In this document: positions 25,364-33,638 of the stretch, one piece after another | Position numbering within the stretch: position 1 is the stretch's first letter | Layout: each line of letters starts with the position of its first letter | From: CALNZV01 sp942491115 | Lineage (GTDB): Bacteria; Desulfobacterota; Desulfobacteria; Desulfobacterales; UBA5852 | Assembly: GCA_942491115.1 (NCBI GenBank) | Contig: CALNZV010000001.1 | Span: 1 to 64,000 of the forward strand | DNA length: 64,000 nt | Reading direction: 5' to 3' | The notes under the pieces: generated by a model | Told to the model about the DNA's origin: nothing | Seen by the model: only the letters and a program-made list of their open reading frames with translations | The model's database searches: none | Program-made: the position numbers and the translations under genes

Positions 25364-28018
25364 TTATTCGCAGATATCTTTCTTGCCCACGTTAAAAGGG
25401 GTGGTCATATCGTGCCAGCTGTCGCCCGGCGGATCGAACAGCTGCGCATCGGTGGCCGCCAGCTCCTGGCGAAGGGCGTCGTCCAATTGGGCCCGATAAA
25501 GTGTTTTGACCCTGCGAAGTGCTTCGGCCGTGAGATTGGCCGCACCCCTTAAATCGGCACAACGCATGTCCGCGCCCGTCAGCGTCGTGTTCCTGAAACT
25601 GGCCGCGCGCATATCGGCCAGTCCCAACTGCGCCTTCGTCAGATCGACTTTGCCGAAATTGGCGCGGACCAGGACGGTTTCGCGAAAGTCGGCGGCGCGA
25701 AAATTGGCCTTGCGCATATCCGCATCCGTCATGTCGGCCCCTCGCAGATCGGCCTCCTGGAAATCGGTATTCCGCAGGCGGCCGCCCCGCAAATCCGCAT
25801 TGCGTAAATTCGCCTTGGCCAGAAAGGCGAAGATCATGTCGGCGTAGCGCAGATCCATTTTTTTCAGGTGGGCCCCCCGGATCGCCCCGCGAAGATCGGA
25901 TGCTGACCACTCGGTCCAGTAATTATCCGGCAGCCGGGAGACATGCTGCTCCCTGAAATCGAAGAAGACATCGTAGCCCAGCTCATGAAATATCCATGGC
26001 ACCAGAGCGCGCAAATCACGGTCCCGCTTCAAATAGCGTTCAGGCTTGCCCTCGAAGACACCGACGGTCAGGAGGCCCAGGACGGCGGCCGTAAAGAGGG
26101 TCCACACCAGGCCGCGGTTGGGTATCGCCGGCAGCCCCGCAATCGAGGGATGCGCCTTTTTCAACCCGGACGACCGGGTGAGCAGGACCGTCAGGCCAAC
26201 GGACAGGGTCAGCAGCAGGACGTGGAATGTAGTAATCGTTCCATCACGGCGCAGCAGGTAGCGCAGCCAGAAACCTGCCAGGACGGCCGGCACTGTCAGC
26301 CAAGCCAGGGTATGGAAGGCCAGCTTCTCCAGGCGGGCCGAAAGCTTGCCGCGACCGTCCGGTGCTGGTGGCTGCAGCGCGATGATCTGCAGAAGACGCT
26401 GCAGGTGGAATAGAAACCAGGCTTGAAGACCGATGAGTATCAGCGGAAACCCGGTGTAGAGAATACGGACCGGACTCGGCGTGCCGATGACTGGCAGGGA
26501 TAGCATGTCGATGGCCAGCGATACGTCATCGGTCGCGGCGATCACCACCCAGCCGCACAAACAGGCATACAGGTTGAAAATCAGCGCAACCATTAAATGC
26601 CTGTTGGTCTTCTGCTTCTGGACGCTTAGTCTCAAAAAGTGCATTACCTGTTTGAAATCCGCCGGGAGACGGTCGGCCCAGGCGGCGTTGGGTCGCTGTC
26701 GGCGCTGCCATTCGAGGGCCACCTGCAGATCGGTTTCCTTGTAGAGGGCGGCCTGGCCCGTGGCGTGCAGTTCGGCGCTTTCGGCCAGACGCTTGTAGAT
26801 CCTGAGGGATTCGGCCTCTTCGTCCACCCAGCCGGCCAGGGTCGTCCACTGCCGGATCAGACTTTCGTGGGAGATGTCCACCAGGGGATCGTCGCGGTCG
26901 TTGCGGGCGGACAGGACCAGGAAGTTGCGCCGGTCGCTGTTGAACCGCGCGATCAACGCCCGGACGGCCTCCGGGGTTGCCGCTTCACCGCAGATGGCCG
27001 CGATTTGTCCCAGGTGGGCCGGCCGGCGGATGCGCCGATTGGCGGCATCGGTTTGGGTGAGCGCTTGAAACATGCGTTTGGCGATGCCGATGTCTTTCGC
27101 ATCCAGACCGGCGAGCGCCTCGTCGGCGTGCCGGCAGAGGGCCTGCCGGATGGTGCCGGCCCGTTCGTAGTGTTCCAGGTCGAGGGCCGCGGCGTCGGTC
27201 TGCGACCAGACGCTCCAGGTTCGCATGAGCGCGTGTTGAAGCACCGGAAGATCGTCCTTGGCTTCCTGGCTTTCGTTGAGCAGCCGGTCCATGAGCCGGG
27301 GGGTGATGTCCGCGCCGGCCAGCCGGGTGGGTCCCAGAATCGCTTCCCGCCGCTGCTGGCGGGTGAGCCGAGGGACCAGGTACTGGCTTCGATTCATGGC
27401 TTCCGGCAGTCCCTGGAATGCATCGCACTCGCCCAGAAAATCCGACCGCATCGTCAGGACCACATAAACGGGGATCTTGGTTTGCATCGCCAGGTGCAGC
27501 AGCAGGGCCACGAAGTCGGCGGCCTCCTCACGGACCTGGGCCGTGCGAAACTGCTGAAAACGAAACAGCTCTTCAAACTGATCCACGACCACCAGGAGAT
27601 TGCTGTCTTCCCGGTTCAGGATCGTGGCCAGGCGGTCGATCAGGCCCGGGGCGCCTCGGCGCTCGATGGCACGGGCCCATTCAGCCGCGTCCCCGGGGAC
27701 TTCGGACGACCCGGCCAGACCGGCCATGGCACGCGCCAGATTGTCGCGGGGCCCATCGCCCGGCTTGAAGGTGGCGATTTTCCACAGATCCCGGTCCTGG
27801 ACCACGAAACCGGCCTCCAGGTTGGGAATCAGCCCGGCCCGTACCAGAGAGGATTTGCCGCATCCCGAACTGCCGATCACGGCCACGAAACGGTTGGCGT
27901 AGAGCTGCTGCAGGAGGGCGTGGGTCTGTTGGCGCCGCCCGAAATAATAGAGACTGTCGCGGCTTTCAAACGGCCGCAGGCCGACAAACGGGTTGGGGGC
28001 CTGGTCCGGAGGGGTCAT
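25364..28018 (-). CDS. nSTAND-type NTPase with membrane segments and pentapeptide repeats
   Basis: 884 residues. The N-terminus NPFVGLRPFESRDSLYYFGR is typical of nSTAND1 NTPases. Walker A is GSSGCGKSS (49-57) and Walker B is NLLVVVDQFEELF (about 140-155), followed by a STAND-like helical/winged-helix region. Residues about 475-655 contain five probable transmembrane helices. Residues about 705-835 form a pentapeptide-repeat coil (LRNADLRGGRLRNTDF and similar). The GTG/ATG start overlaps the stop of the upstream TIR gene by 4 bp, so the two are translationally coupled. By analogy with STAND conflict systems the NTPase could be the sensor/switch for the TIR protein and the membrane part an effector or anchor. 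This is inference. Confidence 0.8.
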   Translation of the reverse strand: MTPPDQAPNPFVGLRPFESRDSLYYFGRRQQTHALLQQLYANRFVAVIGSSGCGKSSLVRAGLIPNLEAGFVVQDRDLWKIATFKPGDGPRDNLARAMAGLAGSSEVPGDAAEWARAIERRGAPGLIDRLATILNREDSNLLVVVDQFEELFRFQQFRTAQVREEAADFVALLLHLAMQTKIPVYVVLTMRSDFLGECDAFQGLPEAMNRSQYLVPRLTRQQRREAILGPTRLAGADITPRLMDRLLNESQEAKDDLPVLQHALMRTWSVWSQTDAAALDLEHYERAGTIRQALCRHADEALAGLDAKDIGIAKRMFQALTQTDAANRRIRRPAHLGQIAAICGEAATPEAVRALIARFNSDRRNFLVLSARNDRDDPLVDISHESLIRQWTTLAGWVDEEAESLRIYKRLAESAELHATGQAALYKETDLQVALEWQRRQRPNAAWADRLPADFKQVMHFLRLSVQKQKTNRHLMVALIFNLYACLCGWVVIAATDDVSLAIDMLSLPVIGTPSPVRILYTGFPLILIGLQAWFLFHLQRLLQIIALQPPAPDGRGKLSARLEKLAFHTLAWLTVPAVLAGFWLRYLLRRDGTITTFHVLLLTLSVGLTVLLTRSSGLKKAHPSIAGLPAIPNRGLVWTLFTAAVLGLLTVGVFEGKPERYLKRDRDLRALVPWIFHELGYDVFFDFREQHVSRLPDNYWTEWSASDLRGAIRGAHLKKMDLRYADMIFAFLAKANLRNADLRGGRLRNTDFQEADLRGADMTDADMRKANFRAADFRETVLVRANFGKVDLTKAQLGLADMRAASFRNTTLTGADMRCADLRGAANLTAEALRRVKTLYRAQLDDALRQELAATDAQLFDPPGDSWHDMTTPFNVGKKDICE

Positions 28019-29505
28019 CGTGCGGCTCCGGCCGCCAGCAGCTGGGATGTCACCTGGGGGTCAATTTTCTCGGAGCTGCTGTTGTCCAGAATGTTGATCT
28101 TGATCAGGGGGGGGAAAGCGGGCAGGTCCGGCCGGCCGCTGCTGTTGGGCGCCAGGAAGAGCCAGATATTTTCGAGCAGCAGTTGATCGTCGGATCCAAA
28201 CTGTTCCGACATGATCTTGAAGGCTTTTTTGATGCGTCCCACCAGCCAGGCACTGCCGACCTGACCGCAGATCAGAATCAGGTTTTTTACCTGGTGGACA
28301 GACTTTTCAAATTTGACCAGGCTGACCATGGGATCGGAAGACTCATGGTTGAAGTCCACCTGGGCGCCTTTTTCCAGAAGATAATCCGCCAATCGAAAGG
28401 CGTAGCGCTGGTCCTTCTGATGGGTATCGATGAGGTAGCTCAGTGCGTGGGACGCCTCCAGCGTCTCCTCCCGCAGGCCGGCAATGCGCTCGACCAGCAG
28501 GTGCGCGAACTCGCTCTGGAGGCAGCGGACGAATTCATACTGCCCCAGGGCGCGCGGGCGGGTGTCGCAGCTTTCCAGAAAACGGCGCTGGTCCTCATTT
28601 TCGATGGCGGCAATTTTCAGGTCGGTCGGAACCCATACCAACTGCGGGATCGACTGTCCGAAGGCCAGCTCGTGCTGTGCCCGGGGGAAGGTGAAACTTT
28701 TTCGGTCGGGCAGCTTGCGTCCCGGCCATTCGTTCAGCAGGTGGACGGCGAAACGGGAAGCGGTCAGGGCCTGGCGCACGGCGGCCTCGTGTGCTGCGGC
28801 CTTCATCGGCGGCGGAATGTCGGTTAGAATCCGGGCATCGTGGTATTCGACTTCGGCGATCAGGCGATCCTTGAAATCCTGAAGGGCTTCGGGCACATCG
28901 GCCATGAAGATTGAAATCGTGTCGTCAGCGGTCTGGTTCTCCACGATCGGTGGTGGGATCAGATTGGCCAGCAGCTTTTCGAGCGCATCGACGATGGGTC
29001 GCATCTGCTTTTCGAAGGCCTGGTCTGCAGGCGCGATGAAATCGCCGAGTTCCACGTCGCTGCGGGCGTCGTGCATTGGAAAGCCGCTGGTACCCTGAAA
29101 GGCCGCCGGCCATTGCGGATGGGGGATATTGTTGAGCAGGATGTTGAAAATACGGGCGTTGTCGCCCACCCTCAGCCCGCCGGGCTGTCGTCCGTGAAAC
29201 TGGTGAAAACGTCTGAGTTCCTGACGGCAGTAGTCCGATTTGAGATAATTGCGGGACGTCAGGGCCAGGAAAACCGCTGAGGTGTCGAGGGCGTTCCGGA
29301 TGGCGTCATCGAAAAGCGTGTTGCCGTCCATCCGCCGCTTGTCGCGCCAGATGCGAAGATTGTTCAAGCCCCGGCGTTTACGCAGCCAGTTGTCCAGGCC
29401 CACCTCGAATACGTCGACCCAGCCCGACGGACCGGCGATCCCGTAATTGTCATTATGGGCGTAGCTGATAAAAATATCGTGATCGTATCCGGGTGCGTGC
29501 GCCAT
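28015..29505 (-). CDS. TIR-domain protein partnered with nSTAND NTPase
   Basis: 496 residues. An N-terminal TIR domain starts DIFISYAHNDN (10-20) and has the catalytic-type Glu96 in SDYCRQELRRF, so NADase activity is plausible. The middle (about 205-345, DTISIFMADVPEAL ... VHLLNEWPG) and C-terminal third (YLIDTHQKDQRYAFRLADYL ... ILICGQVGSAWL) look like two further degenerate TIR/flavodoxin-like folds without a clear catalytic Glu. The gene is first of a two-gene unit with the overlapping NTPase. A copy of repeat A lies 108 bp upstream. Role in phage defence or signalling is inferred from TIR-STAND pairings. Confidence 0.8.
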   Translation of the reverse strand: MAHAPGYDHDIFISYAHNDNYGIAGPSGWVDVFEVGLDNWLRKRRGLNNLRIWRDKRRMDGNTLFDDAIRNALDTSAVFLALTSRNYLKSDYCRQELRRFHQFHGRQPGGLRVGDNARIFNILLNNIPHPQWPAAFQGTSGFPMHDARSDVELGDFIAPADQAFEKQMRPIVDALEKLLANLIPPPIVENQTADDTISIFMADVPEALQDFKDRLIAEVEYHDARILTDIPPPMKAAAHEAAVRQALTASRFAVHLLNEWPGRKLPDRKSFTFPRAQHELAFGQSIPQLVWVPTDLKIAAIENEDQRRFLESCDTRPRALGQYEFVRCLQSEFAHLLVERIAGLREETLEASHALSYLIDTHQKDQRYAFRLADYLLEKGAQVDFNHESSDPMVSLVKFEKSVHQVKNLILICGQVGSAWLVGRIKKAFKIMSEQFGSDDQLLLENIWLFLAPNSSGRPDLPAFPPLIKINILDNSSSEKIDPQVTSQLLAAGAAR

Positions 29506-29612
29506 GGCATCCCCCGATCTAAAGGCTGGAAGATATGGCCGAGATCCTTATAACGGCCCTTTGGCAATACAGGACGGTCTGCGGCGTTTGAGGTGATCGG
29601 ATCGAACCTGTG

Positions 29613-29785
29613 TCAGGAATAGGAACTCGCTTTTTGCTGCCGTCTGGATCACCGCCTCCCGAATAGTGCCCTGCCGGATCGTGTGCCCGACATGTAGTGC
29701 CAGACGGAATCGGCCAACTAGACAGCGAAAACATACCGATCGGCTGCGGCCGCTGTCAAGCCAATACCTCCAGCCGAGCGTATCC
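29613..29785. repeat. Repeat A, copy A2
   Basis: About 170 bp closely matching 31892-32061: it starts TCAGGAATAGGAACTCGC and includes CCCTGCCGGATCGTGTGCCC and GGCCAACTAGACAGCG. It lies upstream of the minus-strand TIR gene that starts at 29505, and its other side joins the hydrolase remnant. No terminal inverted repeats or target duplication were seen. Confidence 0.85.
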
Positions 29786-30602
29786 ACCGTCATTAACAGC
29801 CGTGCCCATGGAGCTACCAGATGGACGGATCGGAACGGTCGCCCCACTATCCGACCCGAGATTCGGCCCTAAATACGCGAGCCGGGGAGTCTGGGAGCCG
29901 GTCAAATTTATTCGAGAGCCCGGTGCCGGCATCTTTTTTCTTGGGCCTTATGAATAAGGAAAAATACCAAATCTCTTTGCACATGGACCAGGTGGATACC
30001 CTCAACAGTGGGTGCCGATCATCGAAAATTTAGACAGGTCGCGTTTTCAGCCCTGGATTCTGCATTACCCTTCAGGCCTGCGGCTTGGGATGCTTGGCGA
30101 GTTTCTTGAAAAATATCTTGTCAAACTTCAACTGAAATACCGGTTCGGCCGGCTGTTTATCGTCGCTCATAGCATGGGAGGGCTTATTTCCCGTAGTGCC
30201 CTAAACCACAACATTGAAAATCGGCAAGTACCATTCATTACGCTTCTCGTCACGATTTCAACACCGTGGCAAGGCCATCCGACGGCGGCGTAAGGAGTCG
30301 ACCAATCACCGCTGATTGTTCCCTCATGGTATGACATGGTTCCGGGAAGCTCTTTTCTAGAAGGCCTCCACTCGCCCCCCTTGCCGTCAGGTGTTACTTT
30401 TGCGCTTTTGTTTGGATTCCGGGGCGAAGAAACCATAAGTGGAGCGCTGAGCGACGGTGGTGTATTGTTGAGTAGCATGCTTGATAATGATATGCAGAGA
30501 GCTGCGGCGAAAATTTATGGTTTCGATGAAGATCACGGCACTATTCTTAAGAGCCCGGCCGTGATCCAAGAGCTGAACCGCATTTTTGATAAAGCCGAGT
30601 AG
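29786..30602 (+). pseudogene. Alpha/beta hydrolase (lipase-like) remnant with two in-frame TAA codons
   Basis: One continuous frame encodes VAPLSDPRFGPKYASRGVWE, then HGPGGYPQQWVPIIENLD (oxyanion region), VAHSMGGL (nucleophile elbow with Ser) and a C-terminal part ending FDKAE. It is broken by TAA at 29955-29957 and 30291-30293. The N-terminus is replaced by repeat A, so a signal sequence is missing too. In intact relatives this is an exported lipase/esterase-like protein. Two separate nonsense changes and the lost start make it clearly non-functional. Confidence 0.8.
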
Positions 30603-30616
30603 GAATGTCGCTATTG

Positions 30617-31879
30617 CTAATCACCTCGTTTTAGAAAGGCGTCGCATTCCGTTTTAACTTTTTGTGCAAGTTGTTGTAAAGATATTGTGGGCGGTATCGA
30701 CTCCTTGCCGCTCTTGATTTCCTTCAGCTTTTCTCCGAAGGCCACCATGGCCGATTCAATCCTACTATCCGTGAGACCTCCGTCATCCTCAATGTATGAT
30801 TTTGTCTTTTGGCGCAGCTCTATAAGGTTCATTTCGCCGTAATATAGTTCCCAAAATCGTTGTTCGGCAGATTTATCATCGTTGTTTGTTATGGCGAGTT
30901 TAGACGTCACTTCTATTGCTTCTTCACAAATTTTCTTTGACGCTGCTGCACCGGGGCCTGTTGACACACCAACGTTGATGCGTTTGATTATGTCATCGAT
31001 ATCCTTTTTCTGGCTTTTAGCATAAACACCCAACCCGACTGCAACGGCCGCCAACAATAACGCCGTGATCATGCCTGCTGCGGTTCGTTGGACAACGCGT
31101 CGAGACGCTTTCAACTTTTCCGTGGTGGCCTGTTCGGCCCGCTTCAAAGCTTCGGCTTGGGACTTCTGCGCCACCTCCACATCGGCAACCATCTTTTCAC
31201 GCTCTACAAGCTGCCGATTTTCTTCGCTTTGCCGCGCTTTCTCTGCTTCCTCGCTGGAACCGATATAAGCTCTGAGTACCGGCGACACCTCTGGTGCGTT
31301 GGGTTTCCGGTGGTGTAACCAAGCACGCGCCTCGTTGATTTCAGTGCCGCGCAACAGAAGGTCTGGATCACGCTCCCGTCCATGCCAACGTCCTGCTTGC
31401 TCATTGAGTTGGGTTTGTTGGCGCAACCAGTCGAGATCCTGACGTAAGGTGTCCACCAACTCTGCGAGTGGCGCTGAAAATGACTCCCCGGTTGTGAAAA
31501 TCGTATAGTTGAGCCGTTTAAGTTCTGCCGGGACATTGGCTTCAGGTACGGGTATCCACTGCACCGGCACCAGGCGCTTGCTCATCGCAACCGTGCGCTT
31601 TATCTCCCAATCGCAACGGGTCGAGTTTACCGACTGCGGGGTGATGATGAAGATAATGGTGTCGGATTTAGCGATAAGGTCGCCAAGGCGTGCCTCCCAG
31701 TCCTCAGCCTTGGCGATATTGTGGCGATCGAGGTAGGCATCGAAGCCTGCATACTTCAAAGCGACGGCAAGATATTCTGCAAAGTCACTCGCATCAGCTC
31801 TGGCGTAAGAAATGAATACGCGAGGTTGATTCACCAAGTTCGAAATCAGCTCCTCATTTGACTCTTTCTGTTCGGCCAT
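30617..31879 (-). CDS. TIR-domain protein with coiled coil and one transmembrane helix
   Basis: 420 residues. The N-terminal TIR domain has RVFISYARADASDF (20-33) and a candidate catalytic Glu92 in TRCDWEIKR. A linker is followed by a charged coiled coil (about 215-265, EEAEKARQSEENRQLVERE). One hydrophobic helix (AAGMITALLLAAVAVGLGVY, about 270-290) leads to a C-terminal soluble helical domain of about 130 residues that I do not recognise. It is probably an inner-membrane protein with a cytoplasmic TIR. It is not coupled to another gene; repeat A begins 12 bp upstream of its start. Possible stand-alone TIR effector or signalling protein. Confidence 0.8.
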   Translation of the reverse strand: MAEQKESNEELISNLVNQPRVFISYARADASDFAEYLAVALKYAGFDAYLDRHNIAKAEDWEARLGDLIAKSDTIIFIITPQSVNSTRCDWEIKRTVAMSKRLVPVQWIPVPEANVPAELKRLNYTIFTTGESFSAPLAELVDTLRQDLDWLRQQTQLNEQAGRWHGRERDPDLLLRGTEINEARAWLHHRKPNAPEVSPVLRAYIGSSEEAEKARQSEENRQLVEREKMVADVEVAQKSQAEALKRAEQATTEKLKASRRVVQRTAAGMITALLLAAVAVGLGVYAKSQKKDIDDIIKRINVGVSTGPGAAASKKICEEAIEVTSKLAITNNDDKSAEQRFWELYYGEMNLIELRQKTKSYIEDDGGLTDSRIESAMVAFGEKLKEIKSGKESIPPTISLQQLAQKVKTECDAFLKRGD

Positions 31880-31891
31880 TAGGATATTCCA

Positions 31892-32061
31892 TCAGGAATA
31901 GGAACTCGCTTTTTGCTGCCGTCTGGATCACCACCTCCCGAATTGTGCCCTGCCGGATCGTGTGCCCAACATGTAGTGCCAGACGGAATCGGCCAACTAG
32001 ACAGCGAAACCATACCGATCGGTTGCGGCCGCTGTCAAGCAGGTACCTTCTGCCAAGCATC
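31892..32061. repeat. Repeat A, copy A3
   Basis: About 170 bp, near-identical to copy A2 and in the same orientation relative to a minus-strand TIR gene (starting at 31879). A 13-bp piece, GGAACTCGCTTTT, also occurs at about 51843-51855 beside a MITE. Confidence 0.85.
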
Positions 32062-32204
32062 TTGTGAGGTTGTTTTTCGGGCGAGCGTCTGCGAGGCCTC
32101 GCAGATCGTGGCTTAAAAATACCCTTCCACGGTATAGATGGGATCGACCAAGTCGTCGTCGGGTGTGGGACAATAGCCTTCGACTTTTTCGACTACAAGG
32201 AGCT

Positions 32205-32769
32205 ATCCACAACCCCCCACACCCCGGCCAAGTGATTAAGGAGCTCTGTATAGAGCCCTTGTGATTGACTATAAACCAAAGCGGTTATGTAGAATCCTCC
32301 AGTTGGGTTCTATGCGTCCCATGGGTATCGGTTCTGCTGTCAACCAAAACTCGCCACAAAGGCCGTGTAAAGACGGTCGCTGACGGGCTTTCTTGCAGAA
32401 CATATTGGCTGACAGGCAAAATCGAGGAATCTGAAACCCTCAGGTGGCAACCGTCTCAACGCGGCCTAAATGGCTCAGACAGCCGCCCGGCATCCGATCC
32501 GACACCCATTGGCCTTTCGATTTGGGCCATCTGGAGCGTTATTGATAACCGCAATAACCAATGCCGCAAAAGGTCTTGGTGTATCCAGAAAGACCCTTTC
32601 TGCTCTTGTTAACGGCCGCTTTGGTATATCGCCGGAAATGGCTATCAGACTTTCGAAGGCTTTTGGTGGATCTGCCGAAAGTTGGCTTATTCAGCAGACA
32701 CAATACGATTTATGGCAGGCCATGCAGAGGGTAGATGAGATCAAGGTAAAAGCAATCAAGATTGCGTAA
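32205..32769 (+). pseudogene. higA: higA-type antitoxin split by a MITE
   Basis: The 5' part (32205-32279) reads HNPPHPGQVIKELCIEPL, the HigA N-terminus, directly after AAGGAG. The 3' part (32554-32769) resumes with ITNAAKGLGVSRKTLSALVNGR, the helix-turn-helix, and continues to IKVKAIKIA. Between them is a 274-bp MITE; the ATAACCAA bordering it is the duplicated target inside the gene. The gene also has ATC where the start is expected and TGA at 32262 replacing the expected Gly codon. No HigB toxin was recognisable upstream. An internal start inside the MITE could still express a fusion of the DNA-binding part. Confidence 0.85.
32280..32553 (+). mobile_element. 275-bp MITE, copy M1 (inside higA)
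   Basis: Ends GCGGTTATG and (reverse complement) GCGGTTATC; about 274 bp. The flanking 8-mers TAAACCAA (32272-32279) and ATAACCAA (32554-32561) are an imperfect target duplication. It has no transposase gene. Nearly identical to copies at 51880 and 55710. Confidence 0.9.
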
Positions 32770-32824
32770 CGGCCGTCTTTTGGCGAAACAGAAATCAACT
32801 GATAATTTCGGCTTGAAAAATCCA

Positions 32825-32849
32825 CCGGGGCTTTCGCCCCGGCTTTTTT
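32825..32849 (+). terminator. Intrinsic terminator downstream of higA remnant
   Basis: CCGGGGC, loop TTTC, GCCCCGG, then C and six T. A 7-bp GC-rich stem followed by a T-run is a textbook rho-independent terminator on the plus strand. Confidence 0.9.
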
Positions 32850-32905
32850 GCTGGAGCAGCGGCAAGAAACCAGACACACTATCCCGAATATTTAGCATGA
32901 AAATT

Positions 32906-33142
32906 TTTCTAAATGTCAAAATGATATATGATATCTTATGTTTAGCGCCTGTTTCGGTACCAGAGCCCCGGGAGCCGTTTGTCCCCCGGCGGAATGGCAA
33001 AAAAACCCAAAAATACTCCCCCTGGGGGCGCGTCGGAGGCTTCCATATGCGGCGTCATCAAGGGCTTGCTGTACCAACGGTCGGCGGCACCCTTGAATGC
33101 CTGGCCGATGAACGCCGCCAACACGTGACATCTCCGGGTTAG
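32906..33142 (+). repeat. 237-bp repeat B, copy B1
   Basis: Starts TTTCTAAATGTC and ends near CATCTCCGGGTTAG. It includes GGGAGCCGTTTGTCCCCCGG, the palindrome-like CCCCCTGGGGGCG and GGCCGATGAACGCCGCCAAC. Two further copies at 55398 and 58028 have the same orientation and nearly the same length. Open frames exist on both strands in all copies, but none has a ribosome binding site or known product. Confidence 0.85.
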
Positions 33143-33258
33143 GGAATGCGTTACGAACAAGCTTATGCGATGGCCCACCCGTTTGACAAGATGATTGATG
33201 AAATGCTCTGTCGCTAATAGTTCCTTCTAATACAGAGCATTAAGACCCGTTTGAAAAA

Positions 33259-33279
33259 TCTTAACGGGACTGCACTGAT
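33259..33279. repeat. Possible relic of an IS4-type element end
   Basis: CTTAACGGGACTGCACTGATT is about 80 percent like the right ends of the IS4-type elements in this window (for example CTAACCGGACAGCAATGATT at 2411). No transposase remains. Confidence 0.35.
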
Positions 33280-33296
33280 TTTTTATATTTTATTAC

Positions 33297-33482
33297 GAAG
33301 CAAGATGCAGAGGTTGATATGATGGCATTTCTGCCATCTCATTGCGTGAATAGAGAAATTGGGTAGCATTTCTGGGATCCATTGAGGCAGAGCACCATTT
33401 TCCCATATGCTTTCTCGATGAGGGCAATTTTATCCTGAATCCAAAGATGAGGAAGTCATTCTGATTTGTGCCCAAAATTATG
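33297..33482 (+). repeat. Duplicate of the 3' end of the 52.2-kb secreted-protein gene (D1)
   Basis: About 186 bp closely matching 53113-53299, which contains the last ~19 codons and downstream sequence of the 327-residue protein gene. Here the coding part is frameshifted (CATTTCTGCCATC against CATTTCTGCCCATC), so it is debris of a second copy of that gene. Confidence 0.8.
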
Positions 33483-33502
33483 TCTAAATTGTCGATCCCC
33501 TT

Positions 33503-33538
33503 CCCTCTTTCCCAATGAACGGTAGAGAGGAAAGAGGG
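33503..33538. repeat. 10-bp inverted repeat downstream of the subtilase gene
   Basis: CCCTCTTTCC and GGAAAGAGGG are separated by 16 bases. It lies 100 bp past the end of the minus-strand protease. There is no T-run on either strand, so it is only a weak terminator candidate. Confidence 0.45.
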
Positions 33539-33638
33539 CGATTGGTACAGCCATTAAAAGATATCTGTACCAACCGCATGCCAATTCCTATACCTTCTCC
33601 TGCCTTTGAAATGCCCCCACCAAAGTCGACCGGCGACA

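Noticed and set aside
29955..30293. Reading the alpha/beta hydrolase as a functional recoded gene
   Set aside because: Both interruptions are TAA, which is not recoded in bacteria, and the start is missing.
32916..33131. Conserved minus-strand open frame in repeat B as a protein gene
   Set aside because: All three copies have open frames on both strands because of GC-rich composition; there is no ribosome site and the frame simply ends at the repeat border.
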